A stretch of DNA of 64,000 bases, taken from contig NC_079978.1 in assembly GCF_029852145.1 (NCBI RefSeq), positions 13,333,828 through 13,397,827 of the forward strand, written 5' to 3'. The translations under genes were made by a program, and so were the position numbers. Numbering within the stretch: the first letter of the stretch is position 1; every line of letters starts with the position of its first letter. The DNA comes from Microplitis mediator (Eukaryota > Arthropoda > Insecta > Hymenoptera > Braconidae). Shown in pieces: positions 1 to 11,693 of the stretch. The notes under the pieces are model-generated. The model was given only the letters and a program-made list of their open reading frames with translations, was not told where the DNA came from and made no database searches.

Positions 1-645
1 TATGTATGTATGTACGTACGTACGTACGTATGTAAATACCTGTATCTTTTGAACGGATGAACCGATTTTGAACTTTAAGGTGTCATTCGACGCGGCTTGT
101 CAATATCTTGAAGCTGAAAGAAAATTGAGCTTGATCGGTAGGGCTCGTTCAGAGATATTTCAAAAATAAAATTTGTTCAAAAGTGTTTTTATCCGGATAA
201 CTTTTAATGTGCTCGATGGATTGATTCCAAAATGGACTGGGATCTAGAGCTTTATAAGCCACGTCGAATGCCACCTCAACTATCAAAATCGCTATATTCG
301 TTCAAGAGAAACCGCTGTCAAAAGAAATTAAAAAATTTTTTTTCTAATTTTTTTCGAAATATCTCAAAAATGACTTGATAAATCGAATTCAAAATTCGAT
401 CAGCTTTAGAACTTGATAAAACGCGTCGATTGCCACCTCAACCGTCGCAATCGGTTGATTCGTTTGAGAGATATCGTTGGAGAAAAAATGATAAAAAACT
501 GTTTTTTTCGAAACGAACGGCATCCAAAAGTATTTTCGAGCTCGATAATGTATTCACGACAGAGTTTTTGAGCTCAAGGAGCTCGAAAACAGCGGGAAGT
601 TTTAGGGCTGGCCCGCAGGGTCAACCGATAGATAGATTTTTTTTT
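1..645 (+). repeat. Repeat family R1 (AACTTCCCGCT family), right part
   Basis: Contains the family landmarks: a TATG/TACG microsatellite, GAACGGATGAACCGATTTTG, GCCACCTCAAC and AATCGGTTSATTCGTT subrepeats, and the terminal segment AGCTCGAAAACAGCGGGAAG followed by GGCTGGCCCGCAGGGTCAA. The left end is cut by the window edge. Not coding. Confidence 0.8.
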
Positions 646-1377
646 ATTGAATTGCCAGCATCTGTCCAAAAATGGACCAAACAAAAACCTTTTTTTCTTA
701 TTTTCTTCGTTTTTAAATGTAGTTTTTAGAAAAAAATACAAAAAAATGATTCAGAAGGTCCTTCTATTTTTTAACTCGATTTTTCGAACAAAATTCAAAT
801 TATTTCGATGATAACCATTTAAATTTATTGTTTTTATTTTTTTTTTCCAAATTCGAAAGTATTCTGAACACTCTCAGAAATTTTAAGCATGGTGCTATGA
901 GAAATAAGGTTAGTTGCAAAAAATTTTTTTTTTCAATTGAAAAAAAAAAAAATATAAATCGAAAGAACATCGATCTGAAAAAATTTGAAGATTTGTAGAA
1001 AATGTCAAAGTTTCATATAAAAAAAAATCAAAAATAGTAAACATCGAAAACTTTTTGATTTTTTCCAAAAATCTACAATAAAAAAAGAATATAAACTGCA
1101 ATAATTTTTTTGTATTTTTTTTCAAAAAGTATATTTAAAAACAAAAATTTTGAAAAAAAAAGTATCCCAATCAGTTGAATTTTGAAAAAGTTATAGCTAT
1201 TTAAATAAAAAATAAGCCATTTTTTTCAAAAATTTATAATTTTTTTTTTGGTTGGGTGAAAAAATTTGAAAAAATTATGAGAAACGTTTTTGATGGGGTA
1301 CAAAAAGAGAAAAAATTTTCAGCCAAATCTAAAGGGGTCGGGTTCAGAAGTGGTCGATTTGGCGTGGAATGCCCCAT
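646..1377. mobile_element. Single arm of the GGGGTATTC foldback family
   Basis: The outer 130 bp (GGTTGGGTGAAAAAATTTG to GGAATGCCCCATA) and inner sequence (GTTATAGCTATTTAAATAAA) match the right arm at 16200-16375 and 17984-18143. No opposite arm is seen here, so it is a truncated copy. Confidence 0.7.
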
Positions 1378-2805
1378 ATTGATCATGTGCGCTCATATAG
1401 GATCCATATCTAAACTATGTATGGGTTTCCATGTGATCTTGTATGATTTATGTAAGAATCGTACATGAATATATATGATAATTTTTCGATGGGTAATGAA
1501 ACACTTAAAATCAAAATTCTTATATTTAACTGCACAATGTTACGTAGAAACTTAGCTTATTTTGGGTAAACCTATATCTCATCAAAGTGCTTCGTTATAG
1601 TTATTTGCCTCATTGAATATAGTATTGTAAATAACTGATCCTCGAAGTAGTGAGCACTATACTCGAAGGTAGATTAAGGACACAAGCCCGGGGCAAGTGC
1701 TATCAATACCCGAGATAATAATACTCATGGTCATGACTCATATGAATAAATGGATCTCCTTTATTTTGATGTACCTTTATAAATGTATTGTATGTGATGA
1801 CTACGACAAATCAGAAATAACGTTTAGATATAATGACACAAATTTTATGTCTTGCTCTGACTGAAATTAAAGATATACATGTCGTTAATAAATTAATTAT
1901 ATAAGTTGTAATTCGATGAAATTATGAAATGCATCGATATCTATAAGTAAACAATATTTATTTATTTTAAACTGCTCACCATTGAGTCTGATTGAGATTT
2001 TCTGGATGTTTTACACGTCAAGCATACTAGCCCGAAAGATTCGTTGTGAGCATGGCGAGCAGTGGTACTGCTATTAATTGTTTTTCTCTGGTTTTACCGG
2101 GTGGGGAATGGACTCTAAATTTACGCCTCTGCTCTTATTTATTTACGCTTTAATTACCCTGCGGTCTCGGGGGCACGTGGGTGCACTCCAAAACGAGAAA
2201 CTTCAGGAAGCGCGGTGATTAATGGCCTCGGTTAACATTGTGTACTGTCCAGAATGAGGAGGTTTGCGTAATAAGATATAAAATAATGATAAACTAAATT
2301 TATTAAACAATATTATTAATAACCAAACATTCTTCATTATTTTTTTTTGTTTCTAAACAAAAATAAAAAATAACAATAATATATTCTTTTGAATAATGTC
2401 TCAAGGTTTTTAGCCTGAGAGTTAATTTAAAAATCCATTTTTTTCTTGTTGGATATAAAAATTATGTAAAATGCAAATACTTTATTTTATAAAATTTCTT
2501 TTGAATGCATGGATGTATCAATGTCTGGACAACTTTACTGTTTCTCAACTTTATGGAGACAGTGTCAAATCAAAAACGTAGTAGATAAGATAATTAAAAT
2601 AATACCGGAAAAATTTGCCGTGGATGAACCACAATTTTAGATTTAAATTATTCTGAATACACTAAACGTCGGAATGAAAATTGAAAATGAGTGAAATAAT
2701 TACATCATAAGCTTTAAATGATAAAAAATGATTTTATTTTATATTTTTATATTTTAAAAGCTTTAAAAAATTTTATATTTTCTACAATAATTAAACTTGA
2801 CTAGA
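1378..2805. other. No gene recognised; possible conserved noncoding block at about 1980-2265
   Basis: Most of this stretch is AT-rich and unassigned. The segment 1980-2265 is distinctly richer in GC (GGTTTTACCGGGTGGGG, CGGTCTCGGGGGCACGTGGG) and shows no repeat signature. A 34-codon ATG frame starts at 2052 but has no supporting features. Confidence 0.35.
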
Positions 2806-3127
2806 ATTTTTTTCAGATTTACCTGAAGCACTATAAGGACCTTTTCAGATTAATACAAAATGTGCCTTGATAGAGCAAACCTAATAAGTTCCTTATCAGA
2901 ACCACATTCGGATTGTCTCATTAAAACAAAAGTTGTTGAACATCGGGCATTCCTGATGATTCCCTTATCAAGACTACATAAAGGTAGCATTCTCGATTGT
3001 TCATTAAGCTAAAAGTTATTCCAAATATTATTGTTATAGCCCCAGAAGGAATTTTTTCTTGATTTGCCTTAAGTACCAAGAGGTTATAATTTAATAATCC
3101 ATTCGACGTGGGTCAGCGCAGTGGATA

Positions 3128-5214
3128 CCCGGGAAAAAATCGTCATGCATGAATCATGCATTATCGTGCATGATTCAGGCATGACTTTAAACGATTCATG
3201 CAAAGACACGCATGATCATGCAAAACCATGTTCAATCATGCATGATCGTGCGTGGAGAGGAAAGAATAGTCGCACATGATTCATGTAATGCCATGCATGT
3301 CGAAGCTCAATCATGAATGATCATCCATGACACTGCACGAATTATGCGAAAACATGCATGGCCATGTAAAAGCATGCATGATCATGCATGGCTAGGAAAG
3401 AAGAATCATGCACGATTCATGCAATGCCATACATGACCAAGCTTAATCATGCAACGTCATGCATGATCAAGCTGAATCATAAAAGTTCATTCATGACACT
3501 GCATGACTTATGCAACGTCATGCATGCCCATGTCAAATCATGCATGATTATGCATGACGAAGAAGAAATAGTAACGCGAGATTCATGCAATGTCGTGCTT
3601 GACCAAGCTCAATCATGAATGATCATTCATGACACTGCACGAATTATGCAACGTTATACATGACCATGTACAATTGGGTTTTATCATGTATGATCATGGT
3701 TGAGAATGTATGATACGGAGAGAATAGTTATGCACAATTAAGAGTAATTTGTCATGAGCATGCATACCGCGTATGACTCATGTGAAGTTATGCTTCGTCA
3801 TGCATCACTACCCTAATTAATAAATCTATGAGGAATTGGATGAAAGCCCATAGGAATCCATATAAAAAAGTATGGATTTATGCAAGGATCCTTAAGAATT
3901 AATATAGGAGAGTATGGTTTTATATAAGATTTCATGTAGGAAACCATGAGTATTCGAATTCCTATATGCGGAATCCCCATAGGAAACTGTGAGTACTTAG
4001 ATTCCCATTTTGACATGGTGCACATTCCCACGGCAAATTGAGGCAAAAATCCACATAAGATTCCGTACGGTTCCCATATGGCTTTGGCATTGTGTAGGAG
4101 CCCATGAGAGAGTCTGTATTGGAATCTATGCTGGATTACTATATAGGGAACCATATGGAAATTCATCTGAAAACGCTATGAGGAAACTAACATAAGAGTT
4201 AGGCTAAATTCCCAAATGGATTATTCTATAGTCTGGGAAAAAATCAGTATGCATGATTATGCTTAATTCAGGCAAGACTAAGCAAGATCATCAATGAATC
4301 ACGCACGATCGAGCATGATTCATGCAAAGTCATATCTGATCATGTAAGAAAGTACAATCGAAATCCAGTCGAGCTTCTATAGGATTTAATCGAAGTTTTT
4401 AATCAGGGACAATCAAATATTTTTGATAAAAACATTTTAATAATTAAACATTTATTCTTATTTTGACGTTAGTAGTTGAAGTTATGATGTTTTTTTTTAT
4501 CGACGATTAAAATAAATTTAATTTATAATTTTTGATTAGATTAATAATTAAAATTAATGCTTTTTTTTCCAAAAAATAATTAAAGTAGATGTAATTACAA
4601 ATTGTTTTTTTTTTTATTGACGAATTAAATTAATAAATTCATGTGAAATTGATAATAAAAGTCAGTACAATTGCATATTTATTATTTTTTTTTTTCAATG
4701 AATAATGAAGATCAATTTAATTGTTAAATTTGCTTGTAATTTATAACTAGAATTCTTTTTACTCATTATTAACAAAATATCTAATAACCAAATCAAGATT
4801 GAATTCGAATAATATTTAATTTTTTACAATCCTGAATTTTTAAAAAATGTTAAAAATCGTCGTATACTGATCGAGACGGGTCAGCCTAGTGGACAGCGGA
4901 CGTCATTCATAACACGACGGTCGAGGATACGAGACCCGTCACGGGTAAAATTTCAATAGCACTTTTCAACCAGTAAACATTAACTATACATCAATGCTAA
5001 AAAATTAAGTTAGTTTAGAATTAAATTATCATTATTATTATTTTTGTTAATAACTCCAAGGATTGTGCTTGAACAGGCCTGGTCATACATGATTGGTCAA
5101 ACATGATTATGCTTACTCAAGCATGATTATGCCTGAATATTTGCCAGTCATGAGCATGCGTAATCATGTATGAGAAAGCATAACCATGCCTGAGCGAGCA
5201 TGGTCACGCATGGG
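3128..5214. mobile_element. TA-flanked CCCGGGAAAAAATC element built of CATGATCATGCATGA words
   Basis: Begins CCCGGGAAAAAATCGTCATG after TA and ends CACGCATGGG before TA. About 3140-3800, 4235-4350 and 5080-5210 are dense degenerate arrays of CATGATCATGCATG. Other word islands occur inside: CCATAGGAATCC-like at 3812-4200 and AT-rich at 4440-4850. It splits a SINE whose halves lie at 3108-3127 and 5215-5280. Confidence 0.6.
4868..4945 (+). repeat. tRNA-like fragment, possible SINE head
   Basis: GGGTCAGCCTAGTGGACAGC resembles a box A region and is followed by CGAGGATACGAGACCCG. Not a functional tRNA gene, since no acceptor stem pairing is evident. Confidence 0.35.
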
Positions 5215-5877
5215 TAGCATCTAGGACTTTAGATCGGAAGGATGCGGATTTGAGCCTAGCAGTCAACGGGATTTTTTCATTAGTAAAAGACATGTTTTTC
5301 TCTCTGAGTAATGCTCCTAATACATTAGATCACATTCTAAATCCAATTAAAATTTTCTTGTTTTTTTTTTTCCAATTCAATATGTTGTTAAAAATAATGA
5401 CTAATCAGGCAACTCTGATAAGGATTTGATGAAGGAGTCCTGGTAAGAACCAAATAAGGCAATTCTGACAAGGGCCTCATGAGTCATTAGCGTTACATCG
5501 ATATCAATTCTTCGTCAGGAAATCCTGATCTAGGCCTTATTTAAAATAACATTAACCTGATATGGTCCTTATCGGATCGTTATAAAAAGTTCTAGTCGGG
5601 AAGCTCTTATTAGATTGAAAAAATTGAAAATCTGATTTATTTTCTGAATGTTCAATTACGGTTACTAAAAATATGATTTTCATTGAAGTAGGAGAAGCAA
5701 AGTTTCCATAAATTTACGTAAGATTTAAAGCACTAGAAAGTATTTGGTTCACAATGGGTGCCTGAAAATTTAAATAAAAATAAATTACTTTACTCAAAAC
5801 ATTTATAGACATATTACTATATTTTTATTCAATGTGGATGAAGTAAAATAAATTAAAACCCGTATAAAAAAGTTACC

Positions 5878-6076
5878 AGGGGAGACCGGGGTTGGTTGAC
5901 ACAGCGGTCATTTGTGGTGAACGGTTCATCGATCTGCAGCGAAAAATCGCAAAGGTATCATCTCTCTATTGACGCCGATTCTTTGAGACAGATCAATATT
6001 CGTATCTCGTTCGTTAAGTTGTCTATTATGACCTCTGTAACAACCAACCCATGAGACAACAAACCCCGGTCTCCCC
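5878..6076. mobile_element. 199 bp TIR element (MITE), AGGGGAGACCGGGGTT termini
   Basis: AGGGGAGACCGGGGTT at the left is the exact inverse of AACCCCGGTCTCCCCT at the right, with a further GGTTGAC / GTAACAACC inverted zone inside. No coding capacity and target duplication unclear. Confidence 0.82.
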
Positions 6077-6492
6077 TACTGAAAAAATTTTCTTTATAAT
6101 TTTTTTGACATCTCATCGTGCTTTGGAAAAATTTTATCAATAGAATTATTGTAAAATACGACAAATTTGTTTAAAACAAACAAGATCAAACTGTATTTGT
6201 TGCCCAAATCACCGTTCAATTCAAAAATTAAATATAAAACCATAAAATATAAATAAACGAATAAAGTTATAATAATATTTACATTAACAGTAATCTATAG
6301 ATTTGGTGAAAATTTAAATTTCTTCGTAAATAATTCACCGATAAAACCTTACAGGTGTTTACTTTCTCATAGGATTTTTTTCAATTCATCGAATTCCAAT
6401 GGCTGGTGAGTATGTCAAATTTTTTCACCAGAAACTATTTTTCAACCTTTTTAATATCTACATATATAAATATATAAACTCAAATATATATA

Positions 6493-9110
6493 CACTCAGA
6501 GAAAAGTCAATAGTCATCTTAACTAAAAAGCTTCAACTATTTAAAATTAATTCCTAATACTATTTTCGATAGTAATATTGACTATTCATTAATTGTTGAA
6601 ACATTATAAAATTTATTGGTACTACTAAAATTTGATTGTGATTAAAATTTTTTATCGCAACTACTAAAATGTAATTGAAATTATGTAATTTGAAGCAATT
6701 TCAGCAACTGTTTCGTTAGTTCAAGTAACTATGCAATTGTTTAAATCGTAAGTGTCGATTCATAGTTAATATTAAATAGTTATTCTAATTATCGAGTTAA
6801 TTGATAGAACTAAATTTTTTTAGTTAAAGCTTTACTGTACTATAACTTTATGGTTAGTTTAACTAAACGAACTGGAATTAATGAAACAAAATAACGTAGC
6901 ATTATGAATTATTTGATTACAATTATTATAAGCAAATTAATGATTGTAACTACAACCGTCACGTAGTTGAAATGACAATCTCATAACTATATTAATTATA
7001 AAAATTCAAAGAATAACTACAACTCAGTTGTTGCTTCAATTATTTTATAACGATTTGTTTGAACTAAAATTGAAGTTTGCACGAATTATTTATTTATTGT
7101 AATTGAACACTAATTGAAATCGTTGCAAATGATACTAATTTTTTTTAACGATAGCTGAAAATTTTTTCTATTTTCTTCAAATATCATAAAGAAAAAAAAA
7201 ATTTTCACGTATTAGAGTTTCCGAAAACTTACTATTTCCTTAAGTACCCCGTTTTGCGTCTTCCTCTCTTATGTATTGGACTGTATCAAATAAAATCGAC
7301 ATATTTTTTTTTTTTTCAATTTCCTACGAAAAGTCTGTTGAATGTAACAAAACAAAAATTAAGCGATCAAATAAAGCCCTCTAACTCAATCATAGAGCTT
7401 GCTCTCGCCTAAATAAAATTTCCTATTTAAATAGCTTGAAAGTTTTTTTTCAAACTTTGGAATTTCATAACTCTTTACCTAATCATTGGATTGACATAAC
7501 CAATACAGATTATTGCAGAAAATTAAACGCTCTAAAAAAAGATTTCTTAACATTTTTTTGTCGATCTGACCGTTCAAAAATTATTCAAGCTTAAATTTAA
7601 ATTTATATTAAATTTTATGTTTCCTTTTACTTTTCCGTTAAAATTACTAGACTTATCACAAAATGACATAAGAATTTTTTTGTAGATCATTTTATTATCC
7701 ATCAAATAATATTATCTAATTGTTTTTAAATCTTATAATTCAAAAGATTCAAGTTGGAAAAATTAATTATATAGAAAAAAAAAATTGCAACTTTCGTAAA
7801 AAAACTGATGACAATTTTTGTATATCGCATTAAACTGGATCGAAAATTATTCTCTTTGATTATTATATCCGCCAAATAACAGATTTCATCTGTAAAAAAA
7901 GTGCAGTGAGTATGCACTTATTGTAGTAAATAATTTTCAGGTCAAAATATTCATCAAGTATCTAAGTGGCAAAACATAAAGTTGTTAGCTTCATATTTAA
8001 TCTGAATCAACAATTAATACTTGTTGATATCTTGTTCAATCAAATTTAACAAAAAGCTAACGATTTTTTAGCAGTGCTTACTGTGAAAATGATTTGCGAA
8101 TTTAAGTGAATCATTTACTCCATCGAAAATTCTTTGGATCAAAAAAGTTTGTTGAATTAACAAAAAAAATTTCAATTTCTCCGAATAAGTACTATTCTTA
8201 TAACGTCCAAATTTTCGTATGCTCCTACTAAAAAAAAAAAGTTGATTAAACCAAGAGAAAAATTTCTTGAGAGAAAAAATATAAATAGAAAAGGGGGAAG
8301 TCGCCGGTACCAGACAACAGCAACAGGAGTAGTTCGGTGCTCACCACTAGGTAGTTCCTCGCCACTTGTGTCGTCCCTGGTAGGTAAGAAATAAATTCCA
8401 AAAGTGTTATATTCCTAACTTGAGAGCAATTCTGGCACCAATGCTCCCCTGATATACGACAGAGTATCAAGTGCCTCTTTTGATGGTCAACATTTTAGGA
8501 ATTTTTTATCATGCATGAATGACTAAACATAATACCTTTAGTAATAATATTATATTGAAAGTAACAAAAATAATACTAGACAAGTATACTAAATTATTGT
8601 CTTTCACTAACTTTAATATTACTAGTTATTTTAACTATAAAATTAGAATATAACAGAATTAAAGTTACAGATACTATAAATATAATCGTTTAATCGTGAT
8701 AACTAAAATTATTATTCACTTAATCACAAATGTATAGTTCACTTGACTCATACACTAGATTTGTGTCAATTATATAAAAGTAATAACATTAATAAATATT
8801 AAATATTTCCAATAAATATTATTTTATGTCTAACGATACTAAAATTTTTATGCTTCTTAATAAAATACTTATAGTAAATAAAACTATTAGAATTAAGTTA
8901 TGAAAATAATGAAATTTTTATTTTATAAAAATTTTTAAATTAGTTATGTTAACATTTCACATGATTAATTGTACTAAAAAATAATTATTTTTATTGTTTT
9001 CCGATTGATATAATAACTATAAATGATTGTTGTAGAAATTCTTATTAAATAGTTGAAGTGTTATTGCACTATAATTTTATAGTTAACTTGACTTATTATT
9101 TCTCTGAGTG
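6493..9110. mobile_element. 2.6 kb element with CACTCAGAGAAAAGTCAA termini
   Basis: Left CACTCAGAGAAAAGTCAA (after TA) and right TTGACTTATTATTTCTCTGAGTG-like end are inverted. The outer 650 bp on each side are arrays of AACTATTAGTTATAACT-type words. The centre (about 7150-8490) has a different composition and includes a repeat shared with 39375-39595. No convincing ORF. Confidence 0.65.
8246..8470 (-). repeat. Repeat shared with 39375-39595 (opposite strand)
   Basis: Reverse complement shows TACCAGGGACGACAC, GTGAGCACCGAACTACTC, CTGTTGCTGTTGTCTG and CCGGCGACTTCCCCC in the same order as the plus-strand copy near 39460-39595. Confidence 0.7.
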
Positions 9111-9115
9111 AATAC

Positions 9116-9308
9116 CTATCCCCCATTCATCTCAATAAAACCAAAGAATTGATATTTTGTATCAATATAAAATTTATTCAACCACTTTATCCTATAGATG
9201 TAGTCAAAGAAATCTCTATCATAATCTTGACGACGCTTTCTCACTAACAAAAGACCGTCACCACGATGTTTATACACTTGGGAGAAAAAAAAAGTAAACA
9301 TTAAGTAT
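9116..9308 (-). CDS. Candidate terminal exon, unknown protein (weak)
   Basis: On the minus strand a pyrimidine tract with TCTCCCAAG precedes an open stretch of about 54 codons ending in TAG at 9116-9118. The peptide includes YKHRGDGLLLVRKRRQDYDR. No upstream exon was found and no family is recognised. In AT-rich DNA this could be chance. The element ending at 9110 stops five bases past the stop codon. Confidence 0.22.
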
Positions 9309-9339
9309 GTGTGTGCATGATCTTTATCAAAGATCAATA

Positions 9340-10377
9340 AATATTAAGCAAACTGACACTTCCTCGTGTTTCGTGTTTCAAAAGCCTGTATAGGCTGGCA
9401 ACTCTTTTCAAGAAGCGCCTTCGTGTCCTCATTTTTGTTGAATTCTCACAACTTTTTCCTTCGTCGTGTTCTTCTTCTTCTTTTTCTTGTACTCTTATAC
9501 TTATATTTGACTATGTACAACTACTACTGATACTTATTCTTCTTCATTTTATTCTTCTTTTCCATGTGCCACTGCTGCTGCTGCTAGTGCTTCAGGCATG
9601 TCTTTACTTATGAGCTTCGTAACGGTAACGCAAGCCTCCGTAAGTAGATACGATCGGTTAGAAATAGGGATGGTGGTGAGGTGATGGGTGGAAAAGGTGG
9701 CCAGCGGGGCAGGAGGTAGTCAACATTCATCCCAGTAGATAACATCTCTTGTTAAACCTACCTATCCTATCCTATTCTATCCGACCCTTACTTCACCTCA
9801 TCTTTTCACCTTTGAGCTTCTATCTGTTCACTAGCACCTTTTACTTTTACATAAGAACATTGCTATCCAACTGCCTACTACTGACAATAGATAGAAAATT
9901 TTCACATCGTTCTCATCACTATAAGCTACTTTATTTACCTGTTCAACTACATACATAGCATCATAATCAATCTTCTCAATCACCAAAAGCACCAGTGAGT
10001 TTCAGATCTCCAATACTATACAACATTATAAATACACATGACCTAACAGCAAAAAAACAGATATCTTTGAATATTATGTATTCACGCATTACAAAATATT
10101 GGGTTAAAATAAACATAATCTAAGTTATAAAAATAGTCCACACATTATTTGTGATATTTTGTAACTTATACTATTTTTGTTAGATTCGAACCCAATCCGG
10201 TTAATACCAGAAGTAAATTCAATACTTTTAAAATGACATTCACGACAGAAAAAAAATCAGTGCGTGGATCAGTAAGAGTGTACACGCTGAAGGAGTGAAA
10301 CTTCTTCAGCTTATATTTATTCAATGCTACAATAAAGCTTTGTTTTAAATTAATCTTATAAACAGATAAAACGTTTA

Positions 10378-10378
<1 letters not shown>
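9340..10378. other. No gene recognised; non-repetitive, mixed composition
   Basis: Pyrimidine-rich plus strand around 9440-9560 and 9760-9990. A donor-like AGCACCAGTGAGTTT lies at 9988-10002 but no exon can be supported. No repeat family signature. Confidence 0.5.
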
Positions 10379-10411
<33 letters not shown>

Positions 10412-10412
10412 G
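10379..10412. repeat. (TTA)n simple repeat (LINE tail)
   Basis: About eleven TTA units directly at the 3' end of the LINE fragment read on the minus strand. Confidence 0.9.
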
Positions 10413-11358
10413 ATTATTTCTTTTTTAGTTAAATGCCCAGGGGGTTATCCCCGGTAGTCTGACTCTACCGAGGGCCTTACCTGAGCGCCAAATCGTTACC
10501 GCTGCGATGCTCCATCAACAAGATAGTCAGCATGCGCAGCAAGCCAAGTTTCGTTGCTTTAGGAGACGGAGGGATCCAAGAATTACAGCTTCTTGCATCA
10601 GCGATGCCAGAAACTCAACTTACGATGAACAAGTTGGTATTCTAGCCAGTGCAAACACAGAAGTCGGCTTCATCCCTCCTAGGACGCCAACAATAAGAAC
10701 GACAAGCTTGACTCGGTAGTCTGGGTGAAGTTTGCCAATTTCAAACAGGAGATCCTGATATCTGGTGTTAGTGCTCCTCTTTAACCGTGATGTTATACTC
10801 AACAAGTGCTGAGAACTCAATGACATAAATGTCACGAGTGGTTTTATCAAAGAGAACAATATCAGGTTTATTGTGGTCGATCTTCCGCGTTGTTGCGAAT
10901 GGCACGTTCCAATAAATACGGCAACGATCATTCTATCGATACCGTGCGTGTGTCTAAGGTGGTAATAAAATACTCGCAGAGCAGCATTATGACGCTGGAT
11001 CTATGCAATTCTTGCCAGCACAGGACATGCTGACAAGAGGTGCATGAGCGTCTCAGGATGTTGCTTACATACCCTACGCAGTGCGGCGGGTAGCTGCATT
11101 TGGAGTACTTTAGCACGGTATTCAAGAGTGTTGATCACACCTTATTGGCAGGTAAAAATATACCCTTTCAGTCTCGGACATCAGGCCAGCTGACTTAAGG
11201 AAGGAAAACGTCAAGAACACGCTGTGCATGGACTTGTCCATGTGTGTACTGAGCAGTTTTTGCTGCTCAGCATTCCTGACGACACTCTTAAATTTCTCCT
11301 TAGGGAGTTCAATAAGAGGGTTTACTCTTCCGAGACCGAGGGATTTTGCGTAACACAC
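10379..11358 (-). pseudogene. Decayed LINE 3' region, R2/R4-type endonuclease domain, with (TAA)n tail
   Basis: Several minus-strand frames read as successive pieces of one protein end. 11122-11358 has GLGRVNPLIELPKEK and LMSETE. About 10928-11125 has a Cys/His-like region. The part near 10800-10920, in shifting frames, gives KPDIVLFD and IYVIEFSA. A Cys/His cluster followed by an RPD-type motif is how the restriction-like endonuclease of R2/R4-clade non-LTR retrotransposons looks. The minus-strand 3' end runs into (TAA)n at 10379-10412, as in R4/Dong relatives. Many frame breaks, so it is inactive. Confidence 0.6.
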
Positions 11359-11359
11359 T

Positions 11360-11585
11360 CTAAAAAATTTGCGGAGTGAATGCGGATTAAATCCAGGGTG
11401 AATGCGGAGTGAATGAATTTTTAATTATTCACTCACCTCGGAGTGAAATTCACTCCGAAGGGAAGTTTTCGTGGAGTAGATAATTTATTATTAATTTAAT
11501 CCCTCTGGAGTAAAATTCACTCCGGAGAGGGGTTTTGAGAATATTATTAATAAAAAATAACTCCACTAAATAAAATCGAAGTAAA
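11360..11585. repeat. Word island of GGAGTGAATTCACTCC type
   Basis: Repeated GGAGTGAAT and ATTCACTCC words in both orientations. No ORF. Boundaries unclear. Confidence 0.55.
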
Positions 11586-11615
11586 CACTCGCGTATTACA
11601 TTACTGATCAGCTAA

Positions 11616-11692
11616 TACGCACACACACACGCACACACATATTCGGACACACACACGCACATGCGATCGCGCACCCGCACACACACCCGCAC
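11616..11692. repeat. Impure CA-rich microsatellite
   Basis: ACACAC and CGCAC units with interruptions. Confidence 0.85.
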
Positions 11693-11693
11693 C

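Larger units (their letters stand above)
3108..5280 (+). repeat. tRNA-derived SINE, split into two halves
   Basis: GGGTCAGCGCAGTGGATA (3113-3127) joins, across the inserted element, to TAGCATCTAGGACTTTAGAT and GGATTTGAGCCTAGCAG (from 5215). Together they resemble the reverse-strand copy at 54445-54520. The first half resembles box A and the GAGCC segment box B of RNA polymerase III promoters. Confidence 0.5.
2806..5600. mobile_element. Element with CCCGACTAGAAT-type termini, containing a nested element
   Basis: Left end TTGACTAGAATTTTTTTC and right end AGTTCTAGTCGGG are inverted and match those of 54109-55467, in the opposite orientation. Subterminal regions carry CTATAAGGACC and AAGGCAACTCTGATAAGG words. 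Interior: a tRNA-like SINE split by a second element at 3128-5214. No ORF. Confidence 0.65.

Noticed and set aside
2052..2156. Small ORF starting MASSGTAINCF
   Set aside because: Only 34 codons, with no domain and no splice or promoter support.
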